From positions 1,054,001-1,118,000 of the forward strand of contig CP065009.1 in NCBI GenBank assembly GCA_016699755.1: a stretch of DNA of 64,000 nt, written 5' to 3'. Under the pieces are notes generated by a model. That model made no database searches. It had not been told where the DNA came from and worked only from the letters and a program-made list of their open reading frames with translations. Within the stretch, counting starts at the first letter, position 1; each line of letters begins with the position of its first letter. Source of the stretch: Candidatus Peregrinibacteria bacterium (lineage in GTDB: Bacteria > Patescibacteriota > Gracilibacteria > CAIRYL01 > GCA-016699755). Both the position numbers and the translations under genes were made by a program. Shown piece after piece: positions 28,244-36,602 of this stretch.

Positions 28244-29467
28244 CTACAAAATTACTCGAGTTCCTTGTTTCTGAATCCCCTCTTGCACCATTTTTATAAA
28301 GAACCCAATTTCATCACGCGTGTTGTACACACCATAACTCGCACGAATACTCGTAGAAATATTGAGATATTTGTGGAGCGGTTCAGCGCAATGATGCCCT
28401 ACTCGAACACAAATTCCTCGATCACTTAAAAAATCTGCTAATTCGTAATTATTTCCCCCTTGAAATACAAAAGAAGTCAGTCCAATCGCATCTCTGTGAG
28501 AAATAATACGCACACCTTCTATCTTCTCCAAAAGTTCTCTCGCATACCCTGATAATTCTCGATCATGCTCTTTAATAGCGTCCATGCCAATTTCTTGCAA
28601 AAAATCGATGGCAATTCCGGTTCCAAATACTCCAACAATGGGTGGAGTTCCTGCTTCAAACTTATGCGGAGCTTCTGCCGGTAAAAACCCATCATAACGC
28701 ACTTCTCGAATCATTTCCCCTCCTCCCAAAAAAGGAGGCATATCACGCAAAAGATCAAGCTTTCCATAGAGTATTCCTACACCACTCGGTCCGTACATTT
28801 TGTGCGCAGACAGTACAAGAAAATCGCAACCAATTTTTTGAACATCTACCGAAAAATGAGGAACAGATTGGCAAGCATCAATAAGCGTCAATACTCCTTT
28901 TTCGCGAGCGCAAGCGCAAAGCATTTCCACTGGAAAACGAGTTCCAATTACATTTGAAACATGCGTAACGCCCAACATCTTTGTGGGAGGAGCAAGGAGC
29001 TCATCAAGATTATCGAGAACAAGATTTTGCTCAGCATCAAGTTCGAAATACTCAATGCGTAATTTTTTTCGTTCTGCAAGCTGAAACCAAGGAACAAGAT
29101 TCGCGTGGTGTTCCGCACGAGTGAGCACAATGCGATCACCTTCTGAGAAAAAATTTTCAGCGTCGCCGAAGCTTCTTGCCACAAGATTAACGGCTTCAGT
29201 AGCATTTTTTGTAAAGATAATTTCACGAGAAGAATCGGCACCTAAAAAATCTGCAACTTTCTTTCGCGATTGTTCATAGTGTTGGGTAGCACGCTCTCCT
29301 AAAAAATGTGCACCACGATGAACATTAGAGTAATCATTCCGCAAGAACCGTGGTATTCCAGAAATTACCTTTTCTGGCTTTTGGCTACTCGCCGCAGTGT
29401 CGAGATAGACAAGTCCTTTGATGGCAAGAATAGGAAATTCATTACGAATCGATGACGGAATAGGCAT
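28244..29467 (-). CDS. sufS: cysteine desulfurase SufS
   Basis: 407 residues from ATG 29467. PLP enzyme that moves sulfur from cysteine to a persulfide for Fe-S cluster assembly. YLDTAASSQKPEKVI, NVHRGAHFLGERAT, the PLP-lysine motif LSAHKMYGPSGVG, and RVGHHCAEPLHKYL with the active cysteine identify group II (SufS/CsdA). The start overlaps the end of sufD by 26 bases; an ATG at 29491 is possible. No sufE or sufU is visible. Convergent with purL. Confidence 0.92.
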   Translation of the reverse strand: MPIPSSIRNEFPILAIKGLVYLDTAASSQKPEKVISGIPRFLRNDYSNVHRGAHFLGERATQHYEQSRKKVADFLGADSSREIIFTKNATEAVNLVARSFGDAENFFSEGDRIVLTRAEHHANLVPWFQLAERKKLRIEYFELDAEQNLVLDNLDELLAPPTKMLGVTHVSNVIGTRFPVEMLCACAREKGVLTLIDACQSVPHFSVDVQKIGCDFLVLSAHKMYGPSGVGILYGKLDLLRDMPPFLGGGEMIREVRYDGFLPAEAPHKFEAGTPPIVGVFGTGIAIDFLQEIGMDAIKEHDRELSGYARELLEKIEGVRIISHRDAIGLTSFVFQGGNNYELADFLSDRGICVRVGHHCAEPLHKYLNISTSIRASYGVYNTRDEIGFFIKMVQEGIQKQGTRVIL

Positions 29468-30386
29468 GGTGATGCAAAAAGTGATGGACATTTTCCCTCA
29501 CACATTTTTGAATGCCAGCATCGGGAATATGGGAAAGTGGCATTTCTAAAAGACCATCAAGAAGAAGATATTCGGCATCTTTTTGAGAAATCCCTCGTGA
29601 AGCACAATAGAAAAGATCTTCTTCCGATAAACGAATAGTAGAACTTCTGTGGGCGGCGCGAACATGATTATTTTGGACGGAGAGCATAGGAACAGACTCA
29701 CTTCGGGCATGTGCGGAGAGAAGAAGATTTTTCTGATCGAGAAGACACTCTCCCTGCTCAGCACCCTGCTCAACAATAGGAATGCCTTGTATGCGCGAAA
29801 AAGCAGATCCTGAGAGAACAGAGGTTGTGGCAATATTTCCTCGACACCTCTTCGCGCTTAAAACGCTTTGAAGAAAAACATCCGATTTTGCCTGTTGTGT
29901 ACCAATCTCTGAATATGAGAGATACGATTCAGAATCACTCCCCTTATGGTGCACCGAAAAATCTCCAAAAAATTCACTTTGCGAGAGATGAAAAAAGAGG
30001 AGGGAAAAATGAGCATTTTCACCAAGAGAAGCAGAAAAACGGAGTCGCTGACGCGCGCTCGGTGCATCAAGAAAGGAAAACACGATAATGCTCTTTGTAT
30101 TTTCCTGAAGATCAAAATGAAGTGAAATATCGGATGAAGCAAGAGATTCTGAACGAAAAAAAAGGAGTCTCTTGGCAGAGGGGGGGAGAGAAAACGAAAG
30201 CGTAGACGCAGCTGATTTCGGAAACTGAAAAAAAACAGAATGCGCCGCCGACTCTTCACCCGAAAGGAGAAAAGATGTTTCTTGTTTCTCTGAGAGGGGC
30301 TTCATTCCCTCGACACGAGGAAGAGAAACAGGAAAAGAATCTTCTTCCCATAAAGAAATCGGTGGGCGAAATAGAGAGGTGTTCAT
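29442..30386 (-). CDS. sufD: SufD-like Fe-S cluster scaffold protein
   Basis: 314 residues from ATG 30386. The C-terminal half has NNHVRAAHRSSTIRLSEEDL then FYCASRGISQKDAEYLLL, the SufB/SufD family core (a right-handed beta-helix scaffold that partners SufB and SufC). The N-terminal half is poorly conserved and rich in Phe and Ser. It is shorter than E. coli SufD (423). The family's central Cys is replaced by Ala in VRAAH, fitting SufD rather than SufB. It is directly upstream of sufS and overlaps it; sufB and sufC are not in the window. Confidence 0.82.
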   Translation of the reverse strand: MNTSLFRPPISLWEEDSFPVSLPRVEGMKPLSEKQETSFLLSGEESAAHSVFFQFPKSAASTLSFSLPPSAKRLLFFRSESLASSDISLHFDLQENTKSIIVFSFLDAPSARQRLRFSASLGENAHFSLLFFHLSQSEFFGDFSVHHKGSDSESYLSYSEIGTQQAKSDVFLQSVLSAKRCRGNIATTSVLSGSAFSRIQGIPIVEQGAEQGECLLDQKNLLLSAHARSESVPMLSVQNNHVRAAHRSSTIRLSEEDLFYCASRGISQKDAEYLLLDGLLEMPLSHIPDAGIQKCVRENVHHFLHHHAYSVIDS

Positions 30387-30521
30387 CGAAAATATTGTCC
30401 CACTATTTTTTTGAGAATCGCAAGCAAAAGCAAAGCCAAATAAACACCAAAAAGGTGTGAGAAATATAGGGGTACATCGATTCTCAACTCCTTGCAAAAA
30501 TACTTGAGATGAAATTCAAAT

Positions 30522-31079
30522 TTAAACCATGAGGAGACTACGAAACCCTCTGCCGGCGTAATAAGACTCTGCACCGCTATGATAGACAAAAACATTGCCA
30601 TAGCGATAATCGGCAAAAATGGCGCCACTGAGTTTTCTTATTTCAGAAGGAGTTTTGAGCCAACTTGATGTTTTTGTATCGAAATTTCCAAGCTTTTGAA
30701 GCTCTCGATATCGCTCTTCCGTTAACAGCTCAACACCCATGGCAACTGCCATACCAACTGCACTATTTGCTGGCTTATGCTCTTTTCTCGATGCTAGCGC
30801 TTCATGGTCGTAACAAAAACTTCTTCGCTCTTTGGGGCTTTCCAATGAACAATCACAAAAAACATATTCGTCTGTCTTCTTCTGGTAATCAACAACATCT
30901 GGTTCGCCACCAGTTCTTTCCATTTCATGTAGTGACCACAGCTTTTCAGGGCAAGCCTTTAATTTCGTTTGCACATTTATCCATGCAAGATTCTTGTGAC
31001 GATTCATGTTCTTATCAAAACGGTATTTTAACGTTTTAAAAAGTTCTTCACATTGTTCTGATGACATTTTCTTTGACAT
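30522..31079 (-). CDS. DUF4256 family protein
   Basis: 185 residues from ATG 31079. EELFKTLKYRFDKNMNRHKN, ACPEKLWSLHEMERTGGEPD, LLTEERYRELQKLGNFDTKT, FADYRYGNVFVYHSGAESYY: the whole protein fits DUF4256 closely from end to end. Function unknown; cytoplasmic, with no membrane segment. The close similarity to proteins of unrelated bacteria suggests recent transfer (inference). Bases 30387-30521, between it and sufD, hold no recognisable gene. Confidence 0.9.
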   Translation of the reverse strand: MSKKMSSEQCEELFKTLKYRFDKNMNRHKNLAWINVQTKLKACPEKLWSLHEMERTGGEPDVVDYQKKTDEYVFCDCSLESPKERRSFCYDHEALASRKEHKPANSAVGMAVAMGVELLTEERYRELQKLGNFDTKTSSWLKTPSEIRKLSGAIFADYRYGNVFVYHSGAESYYAGRGFRSLLMV

Positions 31080-31245
31080 ACGTTTCTTCAAAAAATAAAT
31101 CACTCGCCCTTATTGTAGCATGTGGATAGTTTCGCCCTAAACTGATTTTCTGATTTTTTAATCAATTTTGAGAGTTGATGCGAGATGCACGAAAAGCGAA
31201 ACTACTCTACAAAAATAATTGTGCAAAAGCGGGAGGGCAGACATA

Positions 31246-31782
31246 CTACAAACCCAACTTGTAATATTCAATACATTCATCTTTACTATCCTCTAAATCT
31301 TTTCCTAATTTATCAGCTTTTTCTGTAGGAAGTTTGCAGTTTTCATCTATTTTCTGATATTCATATAAATTCGAATTATCGTGTGGTATGCCTGTTAACT
31401 CCTCAAATTGTTTGTTTTGTTTTTCCGTAATTTCATTCATTTTTTTATAGTATTCATTTTGAGCTTGGCATGCGCTAAGCCAATTTGCATTATAATTTTC
31501 ATAAGCTCGACTTAGACAGTTGTCGAAGTCTTGTTGGCGTTTTACTTCGGCTAAATCTTCAGCTAATTCTTGCCTACGTTTTTCAGCCAATGCATCTTGT
31601 TCCTTCTTTGTCTTATTTCTCTTCTCCTCTTCCTCAAGAGCTTTTTGGTGCTCAAATTTTTCTTTTTGCAATTCCAAGCTCTCTTGCTGTTTTGCAGGCA
31701 AAAAGAAAATGTAATAATAAGAAACTGAGCTACTAACAAGAAGGATTGATATCATACCTACAATAAATAATGCGTTTTTCAT
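31246..31782 (-). CDS. membrane-anchored coiled-coil protein
   Basis: 178 residues from ATG 31782. One N-terminal membrane segment (LFIVGMISILLVSSSVSYYY) is followed by a long highly charged coiled coil (about residues 33-85, rich in E, K and Q) and a C-terminal region with four cysteines. It is presumably outside the membrane. No family is recognised. It follows the IPT-domain gene by 45 bases on the same strand and may share its transcript. Confidence 0.6.
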   Translation of the reverse strand: MKNALFIVGMISILLVSSSVSYYYIFFLPAKQQESLELQKEKFEHQKALEEEEKRNKTKKEQDALAEKRRQELAEDLAEVKRQQDFDNCLSRAYENYNANWLSACQAQNEYYKKMNEITEKQNKQFEELTGIPHDNSNLYEYQKIDENCKLPTEKADKLGKDLEDSKDECIEYYKLGL

Positions 31783-31827
31783 GGTGAGCTTGAAAATTGA
31801 AAGATTCGTTTCTTGGAACAAAAACCT

Positions 31828-33000
31828 TTACTCTTTAGCAGAAAAAACAGACTCAGCGACAACATTGTCATTTTTATCTAATCCTCTTATTTGGATTGTG
31901 TAGATACTACCACTTTTTGGCTTAAAGAGAAGAAGTTTTTTCTTGTGTAGAATAATGGGCTGTTCTTCGCCGTCTTCGTCGAGGATATCGACTTCATATT
32001 CTTTTATCTGAGATGCAATATTGGTATTTGGCTTCCAAAGCATGAGTATTACTCCTTTTTTTGTTTTTTTAGCTAAGACTTTGAAATCTTCAATTTTTTT
32101 GAATCTAAGATTATCGAAGTCATAGAGTTCTAAATCTTGATTAATTAGAGTTTGCGTTGGATCTTCATTATTAACCTCTTCTTCGAGTTTTTCATCTATT
32201 TTTTCAATTTTTATACAGTCAGTATTTTTCGGATCATTGCTCTTCCACACATAGCCTTCATCACACCGGCAATTATTGTCATTAACGAGACTAGCATGTT
32301 CGCCACAGCTATTTTGGACTTCGATTAAAACACAATTTAAGACATTTGAATCGTTACTCTGCCAAACATATCCCTCCATACAGATGCATGAACCTGAATT
32401 ATCAACAGTAGTGTTATTTCCACATTTCTGCCTACTGTAATTGGTCGTCTCTAATGCACTATTTTTCAGCATAATATCAATTGGCGAGTCATTTTCTGCT
32501 TTAAAAACAATTTTGTTGTCCTGCCACACATCAACAAGACCAACCATTGTATTATTCAACCGTAATTCGCTGATACCGTCATCTTGACCTAAATAAACCC
32601 CTGTTATTGTTACTGTTTGACCTTTCTTGATGTAATCAGTCACTTTCCCATCTATATAAACATCATCAATCATTGGTTGAACAGCAACATTTCCGACAAT
32701 TGCCGTTTCATAACCATTTGAAATGGTCATTTGACCAGAATATGGCATTCCAATTGTTGTAAATCTAAATATGACACGGCTGTCAGACCAGATTTCTATG
32801 TTTTTATTAGAAATACAGACCCCTCCCCAACAAATTTGAGAATACTCATTGAGAGCACCAAAACCACTGCCATGTATTGCGAATGGTGCACCATAACTCA
32901 CGCTTTCAGTTGATACACTGTCAACATTCATAGCCAAGGCAGTTTTATCACCAAAAAGTGCAAGCGATATTGCAAAAAGGACAAATGATATTTTTTTCAT
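31828..33000 (-). CDS. secreted IPT/TIG and EGF-like repeat surface protein
   Basis: 390 residues from ATG 33000. Signal peptide MKKISFVLFAISLALFGDKT. Residues about 25-200 hold two IPT/TIG-like beta-sandwich units (SYGAPFAIHGSGFGALNEYS and KKGQTVTITGVYLGQ). Two cysteine-rich EGF-like repeats follow (CICMEGYVWQSNDSN and CRCDEGYVWKSNDPK), then an acidic linker and a C-terminal fibronectin-III-like domain. It is a likely adhesin or wall-associated protein. The frame runs further upstream to 33111, but those residues precede the signal peptide. Confidence 0.7.
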   Translation of the reverse strand: MKKISFVLFAISLALFGDKTALAMNVDSVSTESVSYGAPFAIHGSGFGALNEYSQICWGGVCISNKNIEIWSDSRVIFRFTTIGMPYSGQMTISNGYETAIVGNVAVQPMIDDVYIDGKVTDYIKKGQTVTITGVYLGQDDGISELRLNNTMVGLVDVWQDNKIVFKAENDSPIDIMLKNSALETTNYSRQKCGNNTTVDNSGSCICMEGYVWQSNDSNVLNCVLIEVQNSCGEHASLVNDNNCRCDEGYVWKSNDPKNTDCIKIEKIDEKLEEEVNNEDPTQTLINQDLELYDFDNLRFKKIEDFKVLAKKTKKGVILMLWKPNTNIASQIKEYEVDILDEDGEEQPIILHKKKLLLFKPKSGSIYTIQIRGLDKNDNVVAESVFSAKE

Positions 33001-33129
33001 GAAAAAATAAAAATTAAAAAAGGGAGCAACCATACCGTGCGACCCAATCATTGACATCTTCTTACGAAAAAGCAACCTCCGTTCGTCCGAGTCTTTTGGA
33101 CTCGGATACAAAAAGTCTACAATACAGTT

Positions 33130-33267
33130 ATGATTTCTTATTCCACTCTCTTTGCCGACCCCTTTGCTCCTGCCATGGAATTATATAGAGGCATAGGATC
33201 TCAAGAGAGGTCAGATGCTACATCTTTTGATAATAGAAGTGATTGGTGGGATTTCTTTTTTGATTGA
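33130..33267 (+). CDS. short ORF, possible toxin tail
   Basis: 45 residues, MISYSTLFADPFAPAMELYR then an acidic/aromatic end WWDFFFD. The stop is four bases before the ATG of the lipoprotein gene. A -10 box TACAAT (33118-33123) lies six bases before this ATG, so it may be leaderless. Its place next to an immunity-like gene and Rhs repeats suggests the remaining C-terminus of a toxin tip; this is inference, and the ORF resembles nothing I know. Confidence 0.35.
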   Translation: MISYSTLFADPFAPAMELYRGIGSQERSDATSFDNRSDWWDFFFD

Positions 33268-33271
33268 ATGT

Positions 33272-33670
33272 ATGTCTAAATTTATTGTTATTCTATCCTT
33301 TCCTCTACTATTTTTCTTGGGTAATTGTTCAATTAATACTTGTGGAAATTACATAATGTCAGAAAAAAAATATGAAAATTTGCAAAAAATTGCGACTGCT
33401 TATACTAGGGATTGTGGAGCTACTACCGCATTTTCCCCACAAATAAAAATTACTGATATAAATACAGGAAATGATAATATAATTTTTATATTGAAAAAGT
33501 CACCTTCTCAAGATTTTAATGTCATTTGGAAAGAAGATACTGTTGAAATATATTTTGATTTTTCTTTGTCGCAATCTGATATTCTTAAAAAAGATGAAAG
33601 TATTTTAAAAATAAAAATTTTTTCTGAAGGTAATGAGGTGTATTTCTCCAAACCGGACGGGGTGTGGTGA
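33272..33670 (+). CDS. small lipoprotein, possible immunity protein
   Basis: 132 residues from ATG 33272. Lipoprotein signal MSKFIVILSFPLLFFLGNC with the lipobox LGNC, then about 110 residues containing CGATTAFSPQIKI, NIIFILKKS and FNVIWKEDTVEIYF. This resembles small DUF5412-like proteins found beside toxins. AT-rich. It lies between a short possible toxin tail and an Rhs repeat fragment, a context that favours an immunity role, but the assignment is tentative. Confidence 0.5.
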   Translation: MSKFIVILSFPLLFFLGNCSINTCGNYIMSEKKYENLQKIATAYTRDCGATTAFSPQIKITDINTGNDNIIFILKKSPSQDFNVIWKEDTVEIYFDFSLSQSDILKKDESILKIKIFSEGNEVYFSKPDGVW

Positions 33671-33838
33671 AATCCCCTCCGTTCGCAACGTTTCCACGTT
33701 TGTAAAAACCGATAACTCCTTCTTCTCTTTTCTCTGTTTCCCTCCCGCTGGAGTCTCTCCTTAGAGGACTCCGGCGTTAATCGTCATTCACATTAATCCT
33801 AACTTTCGCTATTATCTCGATAAACATTCATCCATCAC

Positions 33839-34441
33839 TTGCTCACTAAATTCACACATCATCAAACCACAAAACAATCCAGAAAATCATATTCAGGAAA
33901 GTATTCCGCATACCAATCCAAAAGACGAACCTACACCTTCGACAAAACTGGCAACATCACCCAAGTAACAGATACCTCAGCAACCGATGCCGCCAAGACT
34001 GCAAATTACACGTATGATGATCTCGACCGTCTCACTTCTGCCACCATCACCAATACCGCTAATAATGATGATTACACTCGAACCTACGCCTACGATTCCA
34101 TCGGAAATATCACCAATAAGTCTGATGTCGGTGCATATACCTATTTACAAAATAATTATGCCAGCCCTCATGCCGTAACCCAGGCGGGAACCCAAAACTT
34201 CACCTACGACAACAACGGAAACCTGCAAACAGACGGAAACTGGACCCACAGTTGGGACTACAAAGACAGACTTATCAGCTCCTCCACATCCGGCACAACC
34301 GTCAGCTATGAATACGATGAAGCCAAAACCCGAGTTACAAAGACCAACGAATCTACCGGAAAGATCACTACCTACATCAATGACCTCTTTGATATTGAAG
34401 ACGGCGAAGATATGATGATGTCGATTACACGAGTAAAATAA
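33839..34441 (+). pseudogene. Rhs/YD-repeat protein fragment
   Basis: 200-codon open frame. From about residue 29 there are consecutive YD repeats: YTFDKTGNITQVTD, YTYDDLDRLTSATI, YAYDSIGNITNKSD, FTYDNNGNLQTDG, YEYDEAKTRVTKT. Complete Rhs proteins exceed 1000 residues and end with the Rhs core and a toxin, both missing here. The first 28 codons do not look like Rhs. Composition differs from neighbours (many ACC, AAC, ATC codons). A truncated remnant of a contact-dependent toxin. Confidence 0.75.
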
Positions 34442-34630
34442 ACTACGCTCTGTATTTTATGGAACACTTTGGAGAACTTATTGATTTTGAGCGAAATTTT
34501 GAAGGATCACGAGCACTCTTTTCTCTCATTTTTGATAGCCCACCGACATTTGCAGAAATACAAAATGGAACACCAAAACTTTCCCTTGCTTTTGAGATTT
34601 GTAAGGAAAGCAAAGGAGACAAAAGACAGT

Positions 34631-34705
34631 TGGTAGCCCGTAGGAGAATCGAACTCCTGTTACCAGGATGAAAACCTGGCGTCCTAACCACTAGACGAAC
34701 GGGCC
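34631..34705 (-). tRNA. tRNA-Glu (anticodon TTC)
   Basis: Acceptor GGCCCGT/ACGGGCT (first pair G-U), anticodon stem CCAGG/CCTGG with loop TTTTCAT, T-arm CAGGAGTTCGATTCTCCTA-like with stem AGGAG/CTCCT, and encoded CCA. Confidence 0.95.
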
Positions 34706-34791
34706 ACAGAATTAAGAGAGCGGAAAAAATTCTTCCACACTCCTCCCCATTTCGTCAAGAACTGTTCTTGAAAAATTTATTTAAAGAAGCC

Positions 34792-35100
34792 ATGATGAGA
34801 ATTGTGAAAGAATATTCTGCCCCTTCGGATACCCCAGAACAAAAACTCGAACGCATTGCGGAGCTCCTTGAGAGAATTGAAAAACATCTTGCGCCGCCTC
34901 CACTTTGGAAGCGCATTCTCTTTTTTGTTTTTCCTCATATTCTCACATTCATCATTCTTTTTCTTATTCTCTTGGTGACATGGAAAATGTGGAGTGCCCT
35001 TGAATTTGTCTCAGAAAATATCTCTGCAATACAAATTTTTTTGGGGAATATAAAAGAAGGTCTAGAAGGAAAAATAAATTCGCTTCAGTTTTGGAATTAG
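34792..35100 (+). CDS. small membrane protein with N-terminal helix
   Basis: 102 residues from ATG 34792 (a TTG at 34768 would add eight). A charged helical N-terminus (PEQKLERIAELLERIEKHL) leads into one long hydrophobic segment (ILFFVFPHILTFIILFLILL) and a short tail. No family is recognised. It converges on hydG, three bases from its end. Confidence 0.55.
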   Translation: MMRIVKEYSAPSDTPEQKLERIAELLERIEKHLAPPPLWKRILFFVFPHILTFIILFLILLVTWKMWSALEFVSENISAIQIFLGNIKEGLEGKINSLQFWN

Positions 35101-35103
35101 CGC

Positions 35104-36501
35104 CTAAAAATATAAATCTCGCTCTCCGTTATGAATGCGCTCCAAACGATCGATAGTCGCCTTTTTCCGCATAGGATTGTCGATTTTTTCAAGATATTTT
35201 TGAAGAATACCCACTCCTTTTTCTTTCACTTCTTCAGAGGCATAATCTTCTAAATATTCCTGAAAAGTGAGCAGAGCATTTGGACGGCAAAGATTGTGAA
35301 TTTCGCCGGGTTTCGCAATGTGCATAAAATCTTCGCCTGTTCGTCCTTCTCGGTAACAAGCAGTGCAAAAACTCGGGAGGAGTCCTTGGTCGAGAATACT
35401 CATAACCACTTCATCGAGCGATCGATGATCGGCAGTTTGAAATTGGGAAGCGAACTTTTTTTCCAGCAATTTTTTTTGCCCCTTTCTGCGGTATCCTCCT
35501 GGATCGGTTTGAGAACCAGCACTTGTTTGCGAAATACCAAGCTGAAAAGCTCTTTCTCGAATTTCTGGACGTTCACGAGTGGAAATAATCATTCCTGTAT
35601 AGGGCACGGCAATGCGAAGAATAGCAATAATCTTAAGAAGATCTTCTTCAGAAACCGCATATTCACTCGAAAAATCCACGCTTTCTGCCGGTTGAAACCG
35701 CGGTACAGAAAGTGTGTGTGGTCCCACACCATGAGTGCGTTCGAGATATTCTGCATGAGAAAGAAGCGCGAGTACCTCAAATTTATAGTCGTAAAGCCCG
35801 AATAAAACACCAAGTCCAATATCATCAAGTCCGCCCGCAAAAGCGCGATCGTGCGCAAAAAGCTGACGTTCGTAATCCGATTTTGGTCCTTTGTGAAGTG
35901 TTTCGTAGGTTTTTCGATGATAGGTTTCTTGAAAAAGCTGATAGGTTCCGATTCCTACCTCTTTTAATTTTGCATAATCTTCTGTACTCGTGGCGGCGAT
36001 ATTGACGTTTGCCCGACGAATTTCTCCATTTCCATGCGCAACACCATAAATAGTGCGAATAACATCACACACATAATCAATGGTATTAAGTGGATGCTCG
36101 CCAAATTCGAGCAAAAGCCGTTTGTGTCCCATCTCAATAAGAATGCGTGCTTGCTCTTCCACTTCTTTTAGAGCAAGTTTTTTTCGAGGCGCAAGATTGC
36201 GAGCGTGAAAACCACAATAATCACAATCGTTGATGCAGTAACTCGAAATATAGAGGGGGGCGAAAAACACAATGCGTTCTCCATAAATGCTTTCTTTTAT
36301 TTTTCGTGCTAAATCGAAAATCTTTTTCCAAAGAGCTTCGTCCTGCACATGAAGAAGCAGAGCGGCGTCTTCTAACGAAATCCCTTTCATTTTTGCTCCT
36401 TTTTCGAGTATCGCCTCTATTTGTTCCGAAGAAGGATTATGAGAGGACTGCAAAAGGGATTCTAGGGTGCTTTCGTTAATGATATTGAGAACTGATGACA
36501 T
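35104..36501 (-). CDS. hydG: [FeFe]-hydrogenase maturation radical SAM protein HydG
   Basis: 465 residues, the normal HydG length. HydG cleaves tyrosine to make the CO and CN ligands of the H-cluster. The radical-SAM motif is C89-X3-C93-X2-C96 (YCINDCDYCGF). The diagnostic C-terminal CX2CX22C is complete at C379, C382 and C405 (SFCTACYREGRTGEDF to NLCRPNA), separating it from ThiH, which lacks it. hydE, hydF and the hydrogenase itself are not in the window. No operon partner: a membrane protein converges downstream and a DUF4173 gene lies 101 bases upstream. Confidence 0.92.
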   Translation of the reverse strand: MSSVLNIINESTLESLLQSSHNPSSEQIEAILEKGAKMKGISLEDAALLLHVQDEALWKKIFDLARKIKESIYGERIVFFAPLYISSYCINDCDYCGFHARNLAPRKKLALKEVEEQARILIEMGHKRLLLEFGEHPLNTIDYVCDVIRTIYGVAHGNGEIRRANVNIAATSTEDYAKLKEVGIGTYQLFQETYHRKTYETLHKGPKSDYERQLFAHDRAFAGGLDDIGLGVLFGLYDYKFEVLALLSHAEYLERTHGVGPHTLSVPRFQPAESVDFSSEYAVSEEDLLKIIAILRIAVPYTGMIISTRERPEIRERAFQLGISQTSAGSQTDPGGYRRKGQKKLLEKKFASQFQTADHRSLDEVVMSILDQGLLPSFCTACYREGRTGEDFMHIAKPGEIHNLCRPNALLTFQEYLEDYASEEVKEKGVGILQKYLEKIDNPMRKKATIDRLERIHNGERDLYF

Positions 36502-36602
36502 ATTTTTGGAGAATAACTTTTTAATGGTAGCTTTCTTTTTGAAAAATTGTGAAGAGCAAGAACTATTTTTTGGATATCCCCCCTCAAATAAGCTTCATAT
36601 TC

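Noticed and set aside
30383..30628. 81-residue minus-strand ORF with a hydrophobic end
   Set aside because: It overlaps the DUF4256 gene and the sufD start, and looks like a chance frame.
33086..33106. Hairpin TCCGAGTC/GACTCGGA as a terminator
   Set aside because: No T run follows on either strand close enough to the stem; left unassigned.
34459..34691. ORFs on both strands around 34.44-34.69 kb
   Set aside because: They run into tRNA-Glu and show no domain features; typical chance frames beside a tRNA.
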